A stretch of DNA of 28,830 nucleotides. Source: a virus. The DNA lies in the IMG/VR virus record IMGVR_UViG_3300009159_006396, positions 1 to 28,830 of that record; one strand, written 5' to 3'. The notes under the pieces were generated by a model. The model had not been told where the DNA came from, ran no database searches, and saw only the letters and a list, made by a program, of their open reading frames with translations. Positions 1-7,527 of this stretch are shown piece after piece. The position numbers and the translations under genes were made by a program. Each line of letters opens with the position of its first letter. Positions within the stretch are counted from its first letter, which is position 1.

Positions 1-549
1 AATCGCCCTTGGCAATGTGGCATGATTAAAGTTAAAGGGAATGAGGTCTTAGAAACTTCTGATATTTATATTAAATGGGATAAACCTATTAATGTCAGCA
101 AAGAAGCTGCCCAAATTACTCGCTTTGATCAGTACAAATATAATAAAATTGCTATCCATTCTAGCGAAGCTATTAAAACTATATCGCAGTGGTTGGAAAA
201 TTGTGATTATATAATCGGGCACAATATCTTAAACTTTGATATGTATCTCATTAAAGATTATTACGAAATGTATGGGAGAGAATGGAAGCACTTAGTGAGT
301 AAAGTTATAGATACTAATTGTCTAGCGAAGGGAGTTAAATATGAAATCCCTTACTCTCAAGAAATGAGCTTAATTGAGTACCAGTATAGAGTACTGAACG
401 AAAGAAGAAAAGGAGTGAAAACTAACCTTACAAGCCTTGGAAAAGAATATAGCATAGAACACGATTACGAGACTCTTCACGACGCACTTAACGATTTACA
501 TTTAAACATTAAAGTATGGAACAGACTGAAATTCCAAATCGCAGTATGA
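1..549 (+). CDS. DEDDh-family 3'-5' exonuclease (5'-truncated), likely proofreading
   Basis: The reading frame is open from base 1 through the first ATG (base 22), and the residues before it (RPWQCG) continue the expected fold, so the true start lies outside the window. Counting from the ATG, an Exo II motif is visible (H67-N68 ... F72-D73, in IIGHNILNFD) and an Exo III motif of the HDAxxD type (H153, D154, D158). The Exo I DxE motif should lie upstream. These are hallmarks of the DnaQ-like DEDDh superfamily, which removes 3'-terminal nucleotides using two metal ions. The stop codon overlaps the start region of the C-family polymerase, so the two are probably translationally coupled and the exonuclease is inferred to be its proofreading partner. 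A role in recombination or nucleotide recycling is possible. The family call is firm; the partner is inference. Confidence 0.85.
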   Translation, partial: NRPWQCGMIKVKGNEVLETSDIYIKWDKPINVSKEAAQITRFDQYKYNKIAIHSSEAIKTISQWLENCDYIIGHNILNFDMYLIKDYYEMYGREWKHLVSKVIDTNCLAKGVKYEIPYSQEMSLIEYQYRVLNERRKGVKTNLTSLGKEYSIEHDYETLHDALNDLHLNIKVWNRLKFQIAV

Positions 550-3104
550 ACTTTTCAAAAGACTTTCAAAAATACGAACTTGGCCTTCACGGACTTAGAA
601 TGCCTGTCTTTGAAATTGACCAAAGACACAAGACTAGACTTAAATTAGTTGCTCAGACTTCTAATTACGACTTTTTAAGAAGTCTAGCTAGAGAGGGGTT
701 TCATAAGCTTGATCTCGAAAAAGGAAGCGCTCTTTACAAGAGGTATATTGATCGCGTTAATTACGAATTACAAATTCTTCAAGAGTTAGAATTTATTGAT
801 TACATTATTCTCATTTGGGATGTGATTAATTATTGCAGAGAGACGAGTATTCCAACTGGGCCGGGAAGAGGATCTTGCGCTGGCTCTCTACTATTATTTC
901 TCATTGATGTAACCAAAATTGACCCCATTAAATATGAACTATTTTTTGAGCGATTCATTTCTAAAGCCAGAGCAAAGAAAACTATTGTTGATGGAGTGAC
1001 TTATTTTGATGGCTCGCTATTTCCTGATGTTGATCTTGATATTTGTTATTATAATCGACATAGAGTAATAGCTTATCTTGAAGAGAAATTCAAGGGCAAG
1101 ACATCTAAGATCCTTACTCTAAACACTTTAAGTTCCAAACTCTGCATAAAAGAGTCAGGGAAAGTAGTGGCAGAGAAACAGGAGAGCGAAATGAATGATG
1201 TCTCTTCTTATATTCCTAAGCTTTTCGGTCAAGTCAAGAGCTTGGAAGAAGCAGTCACTGAAAGCGAAAAATTTGCAGAATGGGTCAGCACGAACCAAGA
1301 AGTTTATAAGATCGCTTTAAAGCTCCAGAATCTTAATAAAAATAAAGGCGTACACCCGTCTGGGCTTTTATTGGCGCACTCACTCCTTGAAGAATCCTGT
1401 CCAGTAGAATTGTCATCAGACAAGCAGGTCGTTTCAAGCTACGACATGAATAATGTTACAGCTTACAATATTAAACTTGATTTGCTTGGTTTGCGAGGAG
1501 TATCAGTTGTAGACGATGTTTGCAAATCTCTTGGAATCAGATATGAGGATATTGATGTAAATGATGTTTTCATATATCAGCAATTACAAGACTTTAAGTT
1601 GCCTCATGGATTATTCCAAATTGAAGCAGAAACTAACTTTAAAGTATGCCAGAAGGTAAAGCCTAAAAATCTTGAACAGTTAAGTGGCGTATTAGCTCTT
1701 GCTCGTCCCGGTGCATTGCAGTTTATTGATAAGTATGCTAACTATACAAACAATAATCATTACGAAAGTATCCATCCTTTCTTCGACGATATCTTAGGAG
1801 TAACTGGAGGAGTTTGTTTGTATCAAGAACAGTTGATGAAAATGGTGAGCAAGGTTGGATTCTCACTTGACGAAGCAGAAATTGTTCGACGCTGCGTGGG
1901 CAAAAAGAAGGTCGAAGAGATGAAGGAGTGGGAGCAGAAGATTAAAGACAAGATCTCCCAGCAGAAACTTGACCCTAAGATTGGCGAAGTCCTATGGAGG
2001 ATTGCGAACGACTCAGCTAATTATCAATTTAACAAATCGCATTCAGTCTCATACGCTGCTCTCGCCGCAATATCTATCTATCTTAAATTTAAATATCCGC
2101 AACAGTTTTTCTTGTCCCTATTGAAAATGAGTAAGCATGAGCCCGATTCTATTGGAGAGATATCTAAAACAGAAAAAGAATTAACTTATTTTAATATTAA
2201 ACTCTTGCCTCCTCATTTATTAAAGTCAAAAGAAGAGTTTTGTATTGAAGGCGATAATATCCGTTTTGGACTTCTTTCTGTTAAAGGTATCAGCGAGAAG
2301 ACTATTAAAGCCGTAAATGAATTCAGAGGAGAGTTTAAGAACAAATTCGACATCTTTGAAACAGCCTCTCAAGCCAATCTAAACATTGGAGTCCTTTGCG
2401 CCCTTATCCAAGCAGGAGCCTTAGACGGAGACTTCAAGCAATCAAGAAGTAAAATAGTATACGAAGCTCAACTTTGGAACATCTTAACTAACAAAGAAAA
2501 AATAAACGCCAAACTGTTTGGCGAGACCTTTGAGTATGATTTGGTTAAAATTCTCATGCACATGAAAGACAACAAAGATGTGCAGGGCAAACCTTACATA
2601 AAAGAATCAAGACTCCAAACGCTGCGAACCAAAGCAGATGCCTATAAAAAGATATATGAGATCAATAGCAAATCAGAGAGTTTTGCTAATTGGTATTATG
2701 AGAATTCTATTATTGGTTATAGCGTAAGAAGTAAACTGAGAGAAGTATTTATTGCAAAGAAAGACGATCTAGTTTATATAAAAGACATTGCTAATTTCGG
2801 CGAGAAAGATGAAGTTTGCTTCATCGGCGTAATTAAAGAATGCATGTCAGGGGTCTCAAGAGAGAAGAAGACTAGGTATTTTAAAATGCAAATCTCTGAC
2901 GAAACTTCTGCCATCAACACGATGATCTTCTCTGATAAAATAGATGAGATGCAAAATCTTAATAATAGAATGCCAAAGGAAGAAGACATAGTAATTATTA
3001 CCGGACAAAAGTTTGGAGACTCTGTTTTTGCCAGAATGGTCGCTATCCAAACCCATACGGTTTACACTAAGCTTTCTCAATTAAAAGCCGAAAAAAATAA
3101 TTGA
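516..3104 (+). CDS. dnaE: C-family DNA polymerase III alpha subunit-like, PHP domain absent
   Basis: Replicative DNA polymerase core. Palm motifs are clear: GPGRGS at 115-120; FPDVDLD at 169-175 supplies catalytic Asp 171 and 173; KLDLLGLRG near 320-328 supplies the third Asp (322). Further family signatures are LYQEQLMKM (435-443), RRCVGKKK (458-465) and FNKSHSVSYA (505-514). A helix-hairpin-helix-like segment (about 583-600) and an OB-fold-like segment (about 766-845) follow. At 862 residues it is shorter than bacterial DnaE (about 1160): the N-terminal PHP domain is missing and the protein begins almost directly at the palm. An ATG at 546 forms an ATGA overlap with the exonuclease stop and may be the real start; it would remove ten residues and no motif. 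Neither start has a strong ribosome binding site. A hairpin terminator overlaps the 3' end. Confidence 0.95.
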   Translation: MEQTEIPNRSMNFSKDFQKYELGLHGLRMPVFEIDQRHKTRLKLVAQTSNYDFLRSLAREGFHKLDLEKGSALYKRYIDRVNYELQILQELEFIDYIILIWDVINYCRETSIPTGPGRGSCAGSLLLFLIDVTKIDPIKYELFFERFISKARAKKTIVDGVTYFDGSLFPDVDLDICYYNRHRVIAYLEEKFKGKTSKILTLNTLSSKLCIKESGKVVAEKQESEMNDVSSYIPKLFGQVKSLEEAVTESEKFAEWVSTNQEVYKIALKLQNLNKNKGVHPSGLLLAHSLLEESCPVELSSDKQVVSSYDMNNVTAYNIKLDLLGLRGVSVVDDVCKSLGIRYEDIDVNDVFIYQQLQDFKLPHGLFQIEAETNFKVCQKVKPKNLEQLSGVLALARPGALQFIDKYANYTNNNHYESIHPFFDDILGVTGGVCLYQEQLMKMVSKVGFSLDEAEIVRRCVGKKKVEEMKEWEQKIKDKISQQKLDPKIGEVLWRIANDSANYQFNKSHSVSYAALAAISIYLKFKYPQQFFLSLLKMSKHEPDSIGEISKTEKELTYFNIKLLPPHLLKSKEEFCIEGDNIRFGLLSVKGISEKTIKAVNEFRGEFKNKFDIFETASQANLNIGVLCALIQAGALDGDFKQSRSKIVYEAQLWNILTNKEKINAKLFGETFEYDLVKILMHMKDNKDVQGKPYIKESRLQTLRTKADAYKKIYEINSKSESFANWYYENSIIGYSVRSKLREVFIAKKDDLVYIKDIANFGEKDEVCFIGVIKECMSGVSREKKTRYFKMQISDETSAINTMIFSDKIDEMQNLNNRMPKEEDIVIITGQKFGDSVFARMVAIQTHTVYTKLSQLKAEKNN

Positions 3105-3119
3105 TAAATCGGCTTTTTT
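3083..3119 (+). terminator. Rho-independent terminator overlapping the polymerase stop codon
   Basis: AAAAGCCGA (3083-3091) and TCGGCTTTT (3109-3117) form a perfect 9-bp stem around a 17-nt loop, and the right arm runs into six T residues (3114-3119). The left arm is inside the last polymerase codons and the TGA stop (3102-3104) is in the loop, so ribosomes reaching the stop would compete with folding. It separates the exonuclease-polymerase unit from the gene starting at 3139. The loop is longer than typical, so efficiency is uncertain. Confidence 0.7.
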
Positions 3120-3138
3120 CAGGCAAAATAATGTCTGA

Positions 3139-3738
3139 ATGAACCTACAATTTTATAAGGGAAATGCAAAAGTAACTGGAACCGCTTGCTCTTTTCAGAC
3201 AAAGGGAACCTCTTTGTTTGTCAACTTCATCAAGCAGCACTCTTGGAATGAAGCGAAGAAGCTTGGGTCTTTTCGTGAGAACGCTAAGAACCCAGAGAAG
3301 ACTACTGTCTTAAAGTTCAATGCGGTAGAAGCCGCAGGTATGGTAGACGCAATTGATAGAAACGCAGAATACAAGTTCTATCACACTGCTCCTAATTCAA
3401 ACGCGATGGGCAAGTTTTGTCCTTATCTAAGGGACAACGCTCAGATTGGGTTTTCTTTTAATGCCACCAAGGAGCAAAAGGGAGATACTGTTAACAAGGT
3501 AAGTTTCTTGATTGGATTTACTTTTGCAGAATCTATACTAGTAAAGACTTTCCTTTTGGAGTTCATTAGGAATTCTTTCTATCCTCAAGATGATGTCGCT
3601 GCACCTGCTCCAAAAGAAGCTCAACAGGAAGAGTATCCGGCAAGGGCAGCTTATAGTAAAATCCAACTAAATCAATCTGCTGTCCAACCTGCTGCTCAGA
3701 CTGAAGCAGAAGCTCAAGCAGAAGAACTCGTATTCTAA
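3139..3738 (+). CDS. Candidate single-stranded DNA-binding protein (SSB-like)
   Basis: 199 residues. Residues 1-148 look like a compact alpha/beta domain with no motif I can name firmly. Residues 149-189 are a Pro/Ala/Gln-rich linker, and the protein ends in an acidic tail with a final Phe (EAEAQAEELVF). A globular domain plus disordered linker plus acidic tail ending in Phe is the layout of bacterial SSB and phage T7 gp2.5, where the tail recruits replication proteins. Its place directly after polymerase and exonuclease fits. The function is inferred from architecture and context; I cannot assign a specific SSB family. It begins 20 bases after the terminator and has no strong Shine-Dalgarno sequence. 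Its stop codon overlaps the ATG of the glycosyltransferase by one base (TAATG), so the two are likely coupled. Confidence 0.55.
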   Translation: MNLQFYKGNAKVTGTACSFQTKGTSLFVNFIKQHSWNEAKKLGSFRENAKNPEKTTVLKFNAVEAAGMVDAIDRNAEYKFYHTAPNSNAMGKFCPYLRDNAQIGFSFNATKEQKGDTVNKVSFLIGFTFAESILVKTFLLEFIRNSFYPQDDVAAPAPKEAQQEEYPARAAYSKIQLNQSAVQPAAQTEAEAQAEELVF

Positions 3739-5645
3739 TGCGAAAGAAAAAGATAGTAATTCAAACGGATTGGTGCCTCGCTAAAACTGGATTCGGTAGG
3801 GCGGCGAAGGAACTAGTCTCTTACCTATATAACACGGGTAAGTATGATATTATCCATTATTGCGGGGGAACCCAAGTGGGTTCTCCCGTTTTATCCAAGA
3901 CTCCTTGGAAGAGTCTTGGGAGTATCCCTACCGATCAAAACGAGGTCAATAGAATTAATGCCGATCAAACTCTTGCAAGAGATGTTTCTTATGGGTCTTA
4001 TTATATTGATCAAGTAATCAAAGAAGAGAAGCCTGATGTTTGGATTGGCGCACAAGACCCTTGGGCGTTCACTCAATACTATAACAAACATTGGTATAAG
4101 AACATCACTTCTCTGCTTTGGGTGACTCTTGATTCTTTGCCCATTTATGAAGAGGCGATTAATCAAGCTAAAAAGTCTTCTCAGTATTGGATTTGGAGTG
4201 AATTTGCTACAAATGAAATGCACAAAATTGGTATCAATAATGCCAAAACTGTACATGGCCCAGTAAATCATTCTAAATTTAATCATTTAGGAGCAGAGAA
4301 GAAGAAGCAGTTAAAGGCTAATTTTGGGCTTTCTGATTCTTTTATTGTTGGTTTCGTATTTAGAAATCAACTTCGTAAGTCTGTACCAAATCTATTAGAA
4401 GGATTTAGAGACTTTGTTAAAAATAATCCCGATGTTAAAAATGCAAAGTTGCTATTGCATACTCATTGGGGAGAAGGCTGGGACATTCATAAGCTTGCTG
4501 ATGAATACAAGATAGACAGAAAAGATATCCAGACGACTTATGTCTGCAATAAATGTAAAAATTACTTTATCTCGCATTTTCAAGGTCAAGAATTAGGCTG
4601 TCCAGTATGCAAGTCTGAGAAGAGTTGCTCAACTACCAACACTGGATTCGGTGTATCCGAAGAGCAGCTATGCGAAGTTTATAATTTGATGGATGTGTAT
4701 TGCCACCCATTTACTAGCGGTGGTCAAGAAATTCCAATTCAGGAAGCTAAGTATTGCGAATTACTAACTCTCGTCACTAATTATAGCTGCGGCGAAGACA
4801 TGTGCCATCCTGACGCTGCGTCTATTCCTTTGGAATGGTCAGAGTATAGAGAGCATGGAACGCAATTCAGAAAGGCTTCGACATACCCTTCTTCTATTGC
4901 CAAGCAGCTATATCGCGCCTACAAGATGTCTGACCTAGAGAAGAGACAGTTTGGACAAAAGGCGAGGAAATGGGCTATAGAGAATTATTCTGTTCCTGTT
5001 ATTGGAAAGATGTTTGAGCAATATATTGATTCTATTCCATTTACCACTTACGATTTCTCTTTAAAGGAAGAAGAAAAAGATCCCAATGCAGCTATTCCAA
5101 ATATAACTGACAATGGAGAATGGTTGATCTTCATGTATCACAACATTCTGAAGATGAAACAGGTGGATCAGAATGAAGATGGATACAAGCATTGGATGGA
5201 AAAGCTTTCTAAAGGAGAAACTCGACAGAATGTTGAAAATTATTTCCGTCAAGTAGCATCACAAGAAAATCAAAAGAATAGAAAAGTAGATTTTGAAGAT
5301 ATTTTAGATCCTACTGATAAAGGAAAGCGCATCTTGTTCGTTATGCCTGAAAGTATTGGAGATATTTATCTCTGCACCTCTCTTCTTGAGTCAATTAAAG
5401 AGACTTATCCTGATCATAATTTGTATTTTGCCACTAAGAAAGAGTACTTCTCAGTTCTTGAGGGCAATCCATGCATCCATAGAATACTAGAATATATCCC
5501 TCAAATGGATAGTTTACTGTGGCTTGAAGGACACGGCAACCATCAAGGTTATTTTGAAATAGCATTTCTTCCCCATATAGGGACACAAAAGATGCTTAAT
5601 TATCTTCACAACGGCAAAGATAAGATCGCATTCGATATTAAATAA
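3738..5645 (+). CDS. Multidomain glycosyltransferase: GT4 with zinc ribbon, DUF4214-like, N-terminal half of GT9
   Basis: Residues 1-435 form a GT-B-fold GT4-type glycosyltransferase: an N-terminal TGFGRAAKEL segment (17-26) and the nucleotide-sugar signature SGGQEIPIQEAK (327-338), in which the first Glu of the usual EX7E motif is replaced by Gly and the second is E336. Between them, C270-x2-C273 and C288-x2-C291 form a zinc-ribbon-like insertion. Residues about 460-510 (MYHNIL ... GYKHWMEKL) resemble a DUF4214 segment, a module found in some glycosyltransferases. Residues 528-635 (RILFVMPESIGDIYLCTSLLESI) match the N-terminal half of a GT9/heptosyltransferase domain, which then stops; the other half is encoded by the next gene. 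Donor and acceptor sugars cannot be read from sequence. Possible targets are phage DNA, virion proteins or host surface glycans. Confidence 0.85.
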   Translation: MRKKKIVIQTDWCLAKTGFGRAAKELVSYLYNTGKYDIIHYCGGTQVGSPVLSKTPWKSLGSIPTDQNEVNRINADQTLARDVSYGSYYIDQVIKEEKPDVWIGAQDPWAFTQYYNKHWYKNITSLLWVTLDSLPIYEEAINQAKKSSQYWIWSEFATNEMHKIGINNAKTVHGPVNHSKFNHLGAEKKKQLKANFGLSDSFIVGFVFRNQLRKSVPNLLEGFRDFVKNNPDVKNAKLLLHTHWGEGWDIHKLADEYKIDRKDIQTTYVCNKCKNYFISHFQGQELGCPVCKSEKSCSTTNTGFGVSEEQLCEVYNLMDVYCHPFTSGGQEIPIQEAKYCELLTLVTNYSCGEDMCHPDAASIPLEWSEYREHGTQFRKASTYPSSIAKQLYRAYKMSDLEKRQFGQKARKWAIENYSVPVIGKMFEQYIDSIPFTTYDFSLKEEEKDPNAAIPNITDNGEWLIFMYHNILKMKQVDQNEDGYKHWMEKLSKGETRQNVENYFRQVASQENQKNRKVDFEDILDPTDKGKRILFVMPESIGDIYLCTSLLESIKETYPDHNLYFATKKEYFSVLEGNPCIHRILEYIPQMDSLLWLEGHGNHQGYFEIAFLPHIGTQKMLNYLHNGKDKIAFDIK

Positions 5646-5646
5646 T

Positions 5647-6819
5647 ATGCACCTTTTAGAACAATATTCTCTAGCTTCTGGAGTCAAGATTAAGAAGCCA
5701 TATATTTACGAAAAGTTTTTCCCAGTAACTGCCGAAAAGTATATCACTTTCCATCCAAGTTCAAAACCTTCGAAGACTTACGATTACTGGCAAGAAGTAA
5801 TAAATATCATTTCTCCTATTTTAAATAGTAAAGGTATTAAAATTATTCAGCTTGGGCAGGAAAAAGAAAAGGTTTATACCGGCGTTGTGAGCTTAGTGGG
5901 ATTCACTAATATAAACCAAACTGCTTTTATTTTAAGAGACTGTTTGCTGCACTTTGGTGCAGATAGTTTTCCTACTCATATCGCTTCTGGATATAATAAA
6001 AAAATTGTAGCTCTATATTCTAATAATTACGTTAACTGCGTAAAGCCTTTCTTTGGAAATCCCAAGGATCACATTCTGCTTGAGCCTAAAAGAAATAGTA
6101 AACCAACTTTTTCTTTTGAAGAAAATCCCAAGACGATTAACTCTATTAAACCAGAAACAATTGCAGGAAACATCTTAAATCTTTTAGAGATTCCCCATTC
6201 GAACTCAATTCAAACTCTTTATTTCGGCACTGAATACAATAACATGAGATTAGAAATGGTGCCTAATCAAATAGTAAATCCAACTCAATTTAATTCTAAC
6301 AATATCGTAGTTAGAATGGATTTGCAACACGATGAAAAATTCTTAAACGAGCAATTACAAGTCTGTCAATGTTTCATTATGACAGATAAACCTATTGATT
6401 CAAATCTCATTTTAAACAATCAAAAGAATATCGGACGAATCTTTTATGAAATTAAAGAAAATAGCAGCCTAGAGTTCGTTGATTTTCTTGCTCATAAAAA
6501 TATTTCTTATCAACTATTTACTTATTTACAGGGAGACAAGCTTGAACAAGCGAAGCTTAAGTATCTTGATCAAGAAATAATTGTAGAAATGCCAACTAAT
6601 TTAAAGCAAAAGACTGGAATTGAATATACTTTAAATGCTTTCTACAAGTCTAATAAGAGAATAATTAGTAATGGTAAAATTTATTTAAGCGAATCTTCTC
6701 TCAAGAATGGCATGGAAGCGAAGCAGGTTGCCGAACCAGTCATTGACTGCCCAGAGTTTTGGAAAGAAGCAGAGAGTTTTTGGATTTTTAGAGTTGACAA
6801 GTCGCCGGTTGCCGCATAG
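5647..6819 (+). CDS. GT9-type glycosyltransferase C-terminal half with unrecognised C-terminal domain
   Basis: 390 residues starting one base after the preceding stop (TAATATG). Residues about 30-182 match the C-terminal Rossmann half of GT9/heptosyltransferases: FHPSSKPSKTYDYW, then IIQLG, LVGFTNINQTAFILRDC and FGADSFPTHIASGY (103-116), the last corresponding to the family's conserved D-x-G-P-x-H-x-A nucleotide-sugar-binding segment. The N-terminal half of the fold ends the preceding protein, so the two products may fold together, or one ancestral gene was split. Residues about 188-390 are not recognised. The frame stays open upstream of the ATG for at least 12 codons into the preceding gene, consistent with a former fusion, a +1 frameshift or a sequencing error at the junction. 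Family call firm, independent function unsure. Confidence 0.75.
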   Translation: MHLLEQYSLASGVKIKKPYIYEKFFPVTAEKYITFHPSSKPSKTYDYWQEVINIISPILNSKGIKIIQLGQEKEKVYTGVVSLVGFTNINQTAFILRDCLLHFGADSFPTHIASGYNKKIVALYSNNYVNCVKPFFGNPKDHILLEPKRNSKPTFSFEENPKTINSIKPETIAGNILNLLEIPHSNSIQTLYFGTEYNNMRLEMVPNQIVNPTQFNSNNIVVRMDLQHDEKFLNEQLQVCQCFIMTDKPIDSNLILNNQKNIGRIFYEIKENSSLEFVDFLAHKNISYQLFTYLQGDKLEQAKLKYLDQEIIVEMPTNLKQKTGIEYTLNAFYKSNKRIISNGKIYLSESSLKNGMEAKQVAEPVIDCPEFWKEAESFWIFRVDKSPVAA

Positions 6820-6828
6820 TATACCTAT

Positions 6829-7527
6829 GTGAATACCGTAAAGAAACTTGTTCGTTCCTCTGATGGTCTCATTGAAGGTGTGGAATACCACTTTAATGAT
6901 GACGGCTCTATTAACTGGCGCAAAATGATCAAGCCAGAGTTCCTTGTCCCAAATAGGGATAAGACCAATGAAACTGATGTCACCAAACTAGAAGATAAAG
7001 ATCTACTTATTCTTCTCGCTGGAATTAAATATGTAGCTCAACTTAGAGGATTCTTCTATGTTGATTACACCGTAACCTCTCCAAGTTCAGACTATGTAGT
7101 GGCGGTTTGCAAAATAGAGTGGATCGCAAACTATGAGACACAAGGAAATTCGATAGCCTTCTCTTCTATTGGCGATGCTTCTCCCGGTAATACGAAAGAC
7201 TTTGCTCGTCACTTCTTGGGGCCGATTGCCGAAAACAGAGCATTCATCCGCTGCGTTCGAAATTTCTTAAAGATTAACATTGTAGGTCAAGACGAAATCG
7301 GCAAGTCAAAGAATAACGTTGTCGATGACTCTGCTGAGTCTTCGGCTGTATTTGAGCCTCATGCCATTCTTGAAAAAGTAATGAAAGATAAAAGCGTTAC
7401 TTTTGCAAAATTAAAAGAACGCCTTATCAAAGAAGGTTACGTTAACGCAGACTCGTTTATGTCAATAGCCGACATTCCAAAGATTAAAATCTTTGAAATG
7501 ATTGAGAGAATTCAAAAAGCTAAGTGA
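6829..7527 (+). CDS. Candidate single-strand annealing protein (Rad52/Sak-like)
   Basis: 232 residues, GTG start. The only other in-frame choice nearby is an ATG at 6925, and the preceding in-frame codon run ends at the upstream TAG, so GTG is preferred; no clear ribosome binding site is seen. Residues about 65-155 hold a beta-rich region (FYVDYTVTS ... VCKIEW) followed by AENRAFIRCVRNFLKINI (134-151). This resembles the AExRAxxRAxRN helix of phage Rad52/Sak-type annealing proteins that pair complementary single strands. A variable linker (158-175) leads to a helical C-terminal segment. Position beside polymerase, exonuclease and an SSB-like gene agrees with a recombination-dependent replication role. 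The family assignment rests on short motif resemblance only; another DNA-metabolism protein is possible. It ends with no gap against the convergent operon. Confidence 0.45.
   Translation: MNTVKKLVRSSDGLIEGVEYHFNDDGSINWRKMIKPEFLVPNRDKTNETDVTKLEDKDLLILLAGIKYVAQLRGFFYVDYTVTSPSSDYVVAVCKIEWIANYETQGNSIAFSSIGDASPGNTKDFARHFLGPIAENRAFIRCVRNFLKINIVGQDEIGKSKNNVVDDSAESSAVFEPHAILEKVMKDKSVTFAKLKERLIKEGYVNADSFMSIADIPKIKIFEMIERIQKAK

Noticed and set aside
3891-4286. 131-residue minus-strand open frame inside the glycosyltransferase
   Set aside because: It is a shadow of a strongly supported GT4 domain, with no family resemblance.
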